IMG/VR virus record: IMGVR_UViG_3300028536_000031
Coordinates: 1 to 32,133 of that record
Source: a virus
Length of the DNA: 32,133 nt
Strand: one strand, 5' to 3'
Shown: piece by piece, positions 1 through 5,613 of the stretch
Layout: each line of letters begins with the position of its first letter
Position numbering within the stretch: the stretch's first letter is position 1
Program-made: the position numbers and the translations under genes
The notes under the pieces: generated by a model
Told to the model about the DNA's origin: nothing
What the model saw: the letters and a program-made list of their open reading frames with translations, nothing else
The model's database searches: none

Positions 1-146
1 GCCGGGATGTTCCAGATTTCCGCCGCCGCCAGCTGGATCGTGTTGGTGAGGCCCGCCGCCACCGGCGGGGTGCCGGCGAAGTTGGGGACAAGGCCCGACG
101 CGACCGAAAGGCCAATGCCGGCGCCGCCGAGACGTGGGAATGCCAT
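1..146 (-). CDS. Virion-module protein downstream of the capsid gene, N-terminal fragment
   Basis: The ATG at 146-144 follows an AAGGAG ribosome binding site, and the frame stays open to the window edge, giving the first 48 residues. It begins MAFPRLGGAGIGLSVASGL and continues as a small-residue-rich sequence without charged clusters. I do not recognise the family. It lies on the same strand as the capsid, portal and terminase genes, after the capsid gene in transcription order, so a structural or head-completion role is an inference from position. The HNH gene on the other strand separates it from the capsid gene. Confidence 0.7.
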   Translation of the reverse strand, partial: MAFPRLGGAGIGLSVASGLVPNFAGTPPVAAGLTNTIQLAAAEIWNIP

Positions 147-216
147 TAGTGTGCTCCTTGAGATGGCGGCTTCGTGCACATATCTGTGCGATCAAGCACG
201 AACCCTCGGGGGGTTG

Positions 217-732
217 ATGCCGCACGCAGACCCGGAAGTGAGGAAGGCGTATCACCGCGCCTGGCACCGCGCGCATCGCGATGAAGTTCTGGCGCGGCTG
301 AGACGTGAATATCAGCGCGACAAGTCCAAGCGCCGCGATTACATGCGCGAGTACTATCGAGAGCATGCCGGATTGCAGTCGAAGTACGCTCGGAAGCGAC
401 GCGCAACTTATCCATGGCGCCACCTCATTAAGGGCGCCAAAGATCGTGCGCTCAAGAAACGGGTGCCGTTCGCCTTAACGGAAGAATGGGGCGCAGCAAC
501 CTGGACCGGTGTCTGCTCAATCACAGGCATCCCGTTTGACTTGGGGAAAGAAACAAATGGGCCAGGACCACGGAGCCCGACCATTGATAGGATCGAGGCG
601 AGCAAGGGATACGTGCCCGAAAATTGCCGTTTCGTGCTCGCGTCCGTGAACTGCTTTAAGCACGGAGGCAGCGACGCCGAGATGTATGAAACAGCAATAG
701 CCATAGTAAAGTCCCGTCCTTCTACAGTCTAG
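217..732 (+). CDS. Free-standing HNH-type endonuclease
   Basis: This 171-residue protein has a basic, tyrosine- and arginine-rich N-terminal half (residues 1-82). The C-terminal nuclease-like core has C100-S-I-T-G, D124-R-I, G131-Y, N136 and N145. The pattern Cx2TG...DRI...GYxxxNxR...N is typical of phage HNH homing endonucleases. The ATG at 217 is preceded by a G-run. An in-frame ATG at 163 is an alternative start, with a TTGAGA element (158-163) and a 5-bp inverted repeat (175-188) nearby, but no convincing -10. The gene lies antisense to the late operon, between the capsid gene and the next structural gene. Its stop interlocks with the capsid stop in a shared CTAG (729-732), as expected for a mobile insertion. 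Confidence 0.8.
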   Translation: MPHADPEVRKAYHRAWHRAHRDEVLARLRREYQRDKSKRRDYMREYYREHAGLQSKYARKRRATYPWRHLIKGAKDRALKKRVPFALTEEWGAATWTGVCSITGIPFDLGKETNGPGPRSPTIDRIEASKGYVPENCRFVLASVNCFKHGGSDAEMYETAIAIVKSRPSTV

Positions 733-1799
733 AAAGCCCCACCGCTAATGTTGACGATGTGCATACCGGACGCTGGTTTAGTACAGGCCACATTGAACGC
801 GACTATTACTACACCAATATTCGCGATCTGCAGGTTCGGGATGGCGGAATAGAAGCCCGAGAAGGCGAACGGCGCGTCCTCGCTCATATAGAACGCGAGG
901 TAGCGCGAGTTGAAGAGATACATCTGCCCCTTCGGGCACCACGGGTCCATGAAGATCGGCGTGTCCTGTAGCATCAGTCCGCGGAATCCGGCGTTCACCA
1001 GCGTGTCGGCGCCGTAGCGCGAGCCCGGCGAGGTGCGGAACTGTTCGACCGTCATGAAGTCAATCAGGAGCGTCGTCCAGTCGCCCGGGTTCATCACCGC
1101 GAAGTCGACCGCCTCGCCGCCGCCGCCGTTCGAGATTCCGTACTTCGGCGCTGACGCACTGCCCGTGGTCGATCCGACCGACGCCTGTGTGATGTAGCGC
1201 GAGAGCGCCGAGCGGGTCAGAATGTTGGCGGCTCCCGTGACATCAACATACTGCCCGCGCCAGAACTGTCCGGTCGTGCCTGTGCGCGGGATGCCGCCAT
1301 AGCTCGTGACGTTGGTGCCGTCGTCATAGGCCTGGAACAGCGAATCCACCTGTGTCGGCTGTGGCTGGTTGTTGGTGAACAGCGCCGACGAGATCGCCTG
1401 TACCGCCACTGTCTTGGCGTCGGCCATGCGCGCCTTGAGGAGCGGGATCACCACCTCGCTCGACTGAATGAGCGCCTCCATCCCCATGAACGGGATCGGC
1501 ACCACGCCGAGCTTCAGGTTGAACTCGGCGTTCTGCAGCGCCGCCACGTCGGCCGGCTGCGGGAACGTGCCCGAATAGTCCGACCAGGAGAACGACACGA
1601 ACGAGGAGTTCTGCACCGGAACGGTGACTTGCGAGACGCCGCCCTTGGCGCGCTGCGCGTTGCGCATCAGCAGCGAGAGCAGCGGAGTAGCTTTATACAA
1701 CTGAACTACTAGCCTAGGAATAAAAGCTCTGCGTGTAACCGAAACCAACTGAGAGCCTATAGCTCCCCCTGGGACGATTCCAACATTGGTCTGGGGCAC
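729..1799 (-). CDS. Major capsid protein
   Basis: This is a 356-residue protein starting at GTG 1799, six bases after a GGAGG ribosome binding site. It has the look of a phage major head protein: an N-terminal arm (SVTRRAFIPRLVVQLYKATP), then long beta-rich stretches containing NAEFNLKLGVVPIPFMGME and MNPGDWTTLLIDFMTVEQF, and a hydrophobic C-terminus. The length fits HK97-fold capsid proteins. The order portal, scaffold-like protein, capsid supports the call. An atypical AT-rich, rare-codon patch covers roughly codons 10-38 (about 1681-1770). The last codons meet the convergent HNH gene. Confidence 0.85.
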   Translation of the reverse strand: MPQTNVGIVPGGAIGSQLVSVTRRAFIPRLVVQLYKATPLLSLLMRNAQRAKGGVSQVTVPVQNSSFVSFSWSDYSGTFPQPADVAALQNAEFNLKLGVVPIPFMGMEALIQSSEVVIPLLKARMADAKTVAVQAISSALFTNNQPQPTQVDSLFQAYDDGTNVTSYGGIPRTGTTGQFWRGQYVDVTGAANILTRSALSRYITQASVGSTTGSASAPKYGISNGGGGEAVDFAVMNPGDWTTLLIDFMTVEQFRTSPGSRYGADTLVNAGFRGLMLQDTPIFMDPWCPKGQMYLFNSRYLAFYMSEDAPFAFSGFYSAIPNLQIANIGVVIVAFNVACTKPASGMHIVNISGGAF

Positions 1800-1823
1800 G
1801 GCGAGCCTCCGATGATCAATCCC

Positions 1824-1842
1824 GCGCAGCCTCGCGCTGCGC
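1824..1842 (-). other. Stem-loop upstream of the capsid gene
   Basis: GCGCAGC (1824-1830) and GCTGCGC (1836-1842) form a perfect 7-bp stem with a 5-nt loop, between the 53-residue gene and the capsid gene. There is no following U-tract on either strand, so it is more likely an mRNA processing or stability element than a terminator. That function is inferred. Confidence 0.4.
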
Positions 1843-1911
1843 AGACATTGAGATCACCGGAGCGTCGATTTTGTATTCAGCGCGAACTTGTCCTCGAAGC
1901 GCTGTTCGCGA

Positions 1912-2073
1912 TCAGGGCGTTGGCGTGACCGGCGGCAGAGGCGTCGGCGACAAGAGCGGCTTGATGGCGGTCAGGACTGGGATCAACGAATCGATCGTTG
2001 GCTGATCCGTGATAGTCGCGGTGATTACCAGCTGCCCGTTCGTCACCGTAAGCGTAAAGGTCGAAGGTCCCAC
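1912..2073 (-). CDS. Small virion-module protein of 53 residues
   Basis: The frame could be opened further upstream, but GTG at 2073 sits six bases after an AGGAG site and lies just past the end of the scaffold-like gene, so I take it as the start. The product is a threonine- and valine-rich beta-type sequence (TFTLTVTNGQLVITATITDQ), then a helix, and a proline-rich tail ending PLPPVTPTP. I do not recognise the family. Its place between scaffold-like and capsid genes suggests a head decoration or assembly role, which is inference only. Confidence 0.65.
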   Translation of the reverse strand: MGPSTFTLTVTNGQLVITATITDQPTIDSLIPVLTAIKPLLSPTPLPPVTPTP

Positions 2074-2098
2074 GTCTCTCTCCTGTTTTACTGCCGGC

Positions 2099-2623
2099 TT
2101 AGCCTTCCCGAATAACCTTGAGGGCTTCCCTTTCCGCCCAGACATCTTCGTTCTCGAATAAGAGTTTTGTGTCTGGCTCGTCGGCGCCCATGCCGCCGAA
2201 ATTCCAGCTCGTCGGCTGGAAGCCGGACGCCGGCATTTCCTTCGCCGGATTGATCTTGTCGAACAGCGCGGCGCCCGCCTCGGGGTCAGGAATCCTGCGA
2301 TCGACCATCAGTTTCTTGATCTTCTCGACGCCTTCCTCGGTGTAGCCCTGGTCGCGCAGCCGGCCGAACGCCGCGTTGAACTCGGCGTCCTGCTCGCGGG
2401 TTTTCCAGCCGTCGATGAAATCGGTCACGGTCTTTTCGAGCTTGCCGAGGCGCTGCACTTCGGGCGCCTCGCTCACGCGGTCCTCGTCCGTGATGGTCGC
2501 CGGGTGCAGCTCCTTGACCGCCTTCTGAAACTGCCGCCGCGTCTTGGGCGAGGTGTGCAGCTGGTCGAGCAGCTTGTGGGCGCCGCGCAGGATCGCCAGC
2601 TCGGTGTCGTCGATTTCCGCCAT
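2099..2623 (-). CDS. Scaffold-like head assembly protein
   Basis: This is a 174-residue, strongly charged, mostly helical protein (DTELAILRGAHKLLDQLHTS near the start, LGKLEKTVTDFIDGWKTREQ in the middle). It has the size and composition usual for phage scaffolding proteins, and it lies upstream of the capsid gene in transcription order, the usual scaffold position. No single diagnostic motif is visible. The start at 2623 follows the preceding stop by four bases and has only a weak GAG site, so translation is probably coupled. Confidence 0.55.
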   Translation of the reverse strand: MAEIDDTELAILRGAHKLLDQLHTSPKTRRQFQKAVKELHPATITDEDRVSEAPEVQRLGKLEKTVTDFIDGWKTREQDAEFNAAFGRLRDQGYTEEGVEKIKKLMVDRRIPDPEAGAALFDKINPAKEMPASGFQPTSWNFGGMGADEPDTKLLFENEDVWAEREALKVIREG

Positions 2624-2627
2624 CGGA

Positions 2628-2816
2628 TCAGCTCGTGTGTTTCACGGTCATCTCGGGCGCGGTCGGCTTCGCCGGCTTGTTGCCCTTGGGGTCGCCGCCG
2701 AGCTGCCCGAAAATGGACTTGCGGGCCCCGATGCCGCACTCGTCCATGCCCACCTTCACAATCTGTGGGTCGGAATTGATGAGCGAGTTGTAGTTGGGGC
2801 CTGGAAACTTGGGCAT
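2628..2816 (-). CDS. Hypothetical head-module protein of 62 residues
   Basis: The start ATG at 2816 is preceded by an AAAGGAG site at good spacing. The product begins MPKFPGPNYNSLINSDPQI and contains single cysteines but no recognisable motif. It is co-oriented with its neighbours and ends just before the scaffold-like gene. No function can be assigned. The ribosome binding site and the close packing support it as a real gene. Confidence 0.6.
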   Translation of the reverse strand: MPKFPGPNYNSLINSDPQIVKVGMDECGIGARKSIFGQLGGDPKGNKPAKPTAPEMTVKHTS

Positions 2817-2827
2817 GTGAATCTCCT

Positions 2828-3235
2828 TTATCCGGCAGCCGCCGGAAGGCCGCCGGGAGGCCCGCCCGAGGACGCGGGTGATGGACCCCCCGACGCACCC
2901 TGTCCCGCTCCGGCGAGCGAGCGCATCAGCGACTGCATCATGCCGCTCGACTGAGCGCCTTGCTGCAGATCGCGTAGGGCGGTCTGTTGCACGCCGGGGA
3001 CTTCCCCCGAAGGGCTGACGTGTTTGGAAACGGATGAGATGGCGTTGAGGACGGCCTTGTACGGCTCTGAGCCGGTGGCGAGCTCCGGCAAGGCTTTCTC
3101 GAGAATCTTGACTGCCTCCCGCACCTGCGCGAGCGCGTTGGCCTGCTGGCCTGGATTTCCCGTAGGCGGACCCATCGGAGAAGCGCCCATCGGCGCGCGT
3201 CCGGTCAACGCGGGAGGCATTCCTGGAATGGCCAT
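2828..3235 (-). CDS. Pro/Gly-rich head-module protein with a central helix
   Basis: This is a 135-residue product. The N-terminus is rich in Pro, Met and Gly (MAIPGMPPALTGRAPMGASP), a central amphipathic helical region spans about 34-65 (LAQVREAVKILEKALPEL), and the tail is Gly/Ser/Pro-rich and probably disordered. The ATG lacks a clear ribosome binding site. The gene follows the portal and the arginine-rich micro-gene. It may be an accessory head or assembly protein, but I do not recognise the family. Confidence 0.6.
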   Translation of the reverse strand: MAIPGMPPALTGRAPMGASPMGPPTGNPGQQANALAQVREAVKILEKALPELATGSEPYKAVLNAISSVSKHVSPSGEVPGVQQTALRDLQQGAQSSGMMQSLMRSLAGAGQGASGGPSPASSGGPPGGLPAAAG

Positions 3236-3272
3236 GGTGCGAAAGCGACCATAGCCGCGGTGAAGAGTCGGA

Positions 3273-3314
3273 CTACTTCCGACGTCCCCGACGCGACCTG
3301 CGACGACGAGCCAT
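3273..3314 (-). CDS. Arginine-rich 13-residue micro-gene
   Basis: The ATG at 3314 follows a GGAG site by seven bases and encodes MARRRRSRRGRRK before a TAG. Nine of 13 residues are Arg or Lys. It lies alone between the portal and the Pro/Gly-rich gene, just after a strong stem-loop. So short a frame could arise by chance, but the spaced ribosome binding site, the extreme composition and a second arginine-rich micro-gene upstream of the terminase support translation. Binding of packaged DNA or of RNA is a possible role and is inferred. Confidence 0.4.
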   Translation of the reverse strand: MARRRRSRRGRRK

Positions 3315-3330
3315 GATGGTTCTCCGGTCG

Positions 3331-3357
3331 GCAGCGAGGCTCTAGCCTCATCGCTGC
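3331..3357 (-). other. Stem-loop after the portal gene
   Basis: GCAGC and GAGGC on one side pair with GCCTC and GCTGC on the other, with a small bulge and a TCTA loop, about 24 bases past the portal stop. It lacks a U-tract on the transcribed strand. It may be a weak terminator or an RNA-processing site that tunes expression of the downstream head genes. Confidence 0.45.
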
Positions 3358-3381
3358 GTGTGGTTGCGTCCTCGAAACGCC

Positions 3382-5049
3382 TCAGCCACGCTTTTTGCCT
3401 TTGGTCATCAGCTCAGGATGTTGTTGCATGAGCTGCGCTTGGGCCTTCTCGCGCGCTTCGGCGTGTTCCATCAAAATATCCTGGTGTGGCGGGCGCGTCA
3501 ACATGATGAGGTCGGTTGGAGAAAGAGCACCAGCCCTGGACAGGACCGCGGCCTTTCTCTCGATATCGTCCTGGAACACCGGCGAGCCGGAATGGCTGTC
3601 GACCGCAATGCGGTAATCGCCCGGCAGCTGCTTGAGCAGGAACTGCTCCTTGAGCTTGGAGATGAACACCTCCGCATCCTTGTTCTGCAGGAGCTTGAAA
3701 CAGAAATCCCCGTGCGCACCGCCCTGCCGCTCGACCAGCAGCGCGCGGTCGCGCATGCGCGGCGAGCCGGTGCGCAGCAAGGTCGCCGCGTGCGATCCGG
3801 CCCGAACGCCTGGCTCGCCCTGCCCCATCATGATCGGCTGGAAGCCCGCCGCCTCGTCGAACCAGTTGAGGATTTTCTCGATCTGCTGGAACATCTCGGG
3901 CGGCACCTCGGGCGCGAGCCGCTCGACCTTGGCGTTGGGCTGATCCTCGGAAATGTAGCCGTCCGGCACGTTGAGTGCCTTGTATTTCGCCTCGGTCAAA
4001 CCCTGGAATCCGATGAACGCCTTGGGCGGACGGGCCTGCAGGCGGGTGATGCGGCGCACGTCGGAGACCGCCTCGTTGAGCATGTCCTGCAAGGGCGCCA
4101 GCGGGCCTATCTCGCTCTGACCCCAGAAATAGTTGTCGAGCCGGTTGGCGCAGACCTCGGTGAACGGGTGCTCGCCCTCGACGCCCGACATGTTGCGGTG
4201 GCGCAGGTTGCCCTCGATCACGATGTCGGGCTCGATCACCCGTATGGTGGTGTAGTCCTCGCGCTCGGTGTTCTGCACCCACAGTTCGTCGATGCGGACA
4301 AGCGACTGCGCGACCTTGGGGTCGAGGTTCGGGGTCGGCGCCGAGCTCACGATCACATTCGACTTGCTGGTCGCCCCGACGTTCATCTGCACCGGCCGCA
4401 TGCCGCCGATCACGATCTGACGGAGCGTGTCCGAGAGCGGGTCGGCTTCCTCGGAGGCTGTTCGTTTCGTCGCCGAGGCGAGCTCCTTCTTGATCTTGTC
4501 GTAGTCGGGGTGGTCGGCGATCTGGCGGTCGAGCTCGCCCGGCGTGAGATAGGCGGTGTGGACGAACGCCTCCTGCCGGTCGAGGCCGTCGATGTCCTCG
4601 CGCAGCACGCCCATGAACTGCGGGTGAACCAGCCAGCTTTCGAGCCCGTTGTGGCCCCACACGGTCTTGATGAAGTTCTTGCCCTCGATGAGCGACCAAT
4701 GCACCGCGTCGGCAAACTCAAGGTCACAGCCGCGCCGGTGATAGTCGCGGTTGAGCACGCGCGCCGCGGCCGCGGCGCGTTCGGTCCATGGCTCGCCGAG
4801 CACGCCGTCGTAGGTAATGGAAAAGCGGATGTCGTCGGCGGAATAGAGAAACGAGGCCAAGCGGTCGATGTGGCTGTAAATCTTGTTGTAGCGCGCCGGA
4901 TCATTGGCATCGTTGCTGCCCGAATAGTAATACGAGCGCCAGCTCCCAAGCTGGCTGATCCGGTCCGGCCGCGACACTTCGCACTGCTCGATCAGGTCGC
5001 GCGCCCACGCGCCGAGGTTCTTCTGCGGTATCTTCACATCGATCCCCAA
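3382..5049 (-). CDS. Portal (head-tail connector) protein
   Basis: This protein of about 555 residues has the length and composition of a podovirus-like portal that forms the dodecameric DNA-entry ring. The N-terminal part has SYYYSGSNDANDPARYNKIYS. The central part has DNYFWGQSEIGPLAPLQDM followed by NEAVSDVRRITRLQARPP, a helix and wing typical of portals. The C-terminal part has AGFQPIMMGQGEPGVRAG and a long helical end rich in Gln and Lys. The longest frame starts at TTG 5049. A GTG at 5037, six bases after GGGG, is an equally plausible start. The gene follows terminase and the zinc-ribbon gene, the usual packaging order. Confidence 0.82.
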   Translation of the reverse strand: MGIDVKIPQKNLGAWARDLIEQCEVSRPDRISQLGSWRSYYYSGSNDANDPARYNKIYSHIDRLASFLYSADDIRFSITYDGVLGEPWTERAAAAARVLNRDYHRRGCDLEFADAVHWSLIEGKNFIKTVWGHNGLESWLVHPQFMGVLREDIDGLDRQEAFVHTAYLTPGELDRQIADHPDYDKIKKELASATKRTASEEADPLSDTLRQIVIGGMRPVQMNVGATSKSNVIVSSAPTPNLDPKVAQSLVRIDELWVQNTEREDYTTIRVIEPDIVIEGNLRHRNMSGVEGEHPFTEVCANRLDNYFWGQSEIGPLAPLQDMLNEAVSDVRRITRLQARPPKAFIGFQGLTEAKYKALNVPDGYISEDQPNAKVERLAPEVPPEMFQQIEKILNWFDEAAGFQPIMMGQGEPGVRAGSHAATLLRTGSPRMRDRALLVERQGGAHGDFCFKLLQNKDAEVFISKLKEQFLLKQLPGDYRIAVDSHSGSPVFQDDIERKAAVLSRAGALSPTDLIMLTRPPHQDILMEHAEAREKAQAQLMQQHPELMTKGKKRG

Positions 5050-5085
5050 GAGACTCGCGCCGGAGCGGGGGATCGGTCGGTTTCT

Positions 5086-5613
5086 CTACGACGCCCTTCG
5101 TATCACGGTCTGTCCAGTTTCAGTCACGAGCCGATAGTTCATCGGCAATTCGCCTTTCTTCCCGGCCGCCGCCATCAGGTCCATGGCGTTGTGCTGGCCC
5201 TTCGTCGCCTTGGCGTCGGCGAACGCGGCGGCCGCGACGTTCGCTCGAGTCTGGTTGCCCGCGAAGAACTCTCGCGCCTGCGGGACCATGTTGCCGGCGG
5301 ATGCCGCAAGCTCCTTGGCGTCGCGCTCCATCTGCTCGATCGCCTCGCGCTCCTCGCGCGGGCGCACCGGCGTCTTGGCGGCGATGTCGCCTTCACGCAT
5401 GTTGTCGTTGAAGTCGGACATGCCATAGTCCTCCTCCATGATCTGCTGGGTGACATCGACGGCCTTGCCCTTGGTGGTGCCGATCGCGAACGACTTGGGC
5501 GTCCACACCAGCACCTGCTTGCAGTAGGGACAATCAGGATCGGGGTCGTTCGACTCGCAGGTGACGTCGAAGACTTCCTGGCACTCGTTGCAGCGGTACG
5601 TTCTCAAAATCAT
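5086..5613 (-). CDS. Zinc-ribbon protein between terminase and portal
   Basis: The product is 175 residues from ATG 5613, which overlaps the terminase stop as ATGA (5610-5613). The N-terminus holds two CxxC pairs (YRCNECQ at about 6-12, DPDCPYCKQ at about 25-33), a four-cysteine zinc ribbon like the FmdB/zf-RINGv class of small regulators. The rest is charged, helical and Ala-rich, with a basic end. An upstream in-frame ATG at 5625 would add four residues but sits inside the terminase coding end. A role in packaging or head assembly is inferred from position. Confidence 0.75.
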   Translation of the reverse strand: MILRTYRCNECQEVFDVTCESNDPDPDCPYCKQVLVWTPKSFAIGTTKGKAVDVTQQIMEEDYGMSDFNDNMREGDIAAKTPVRPREEREAIEQMERDAKELAASAGNMVPQAREFFAGNQTRANVAAAAFADAKATKGQHNAMDLMAAAGKKGELPMNYRLVTETGQTVIRRAS

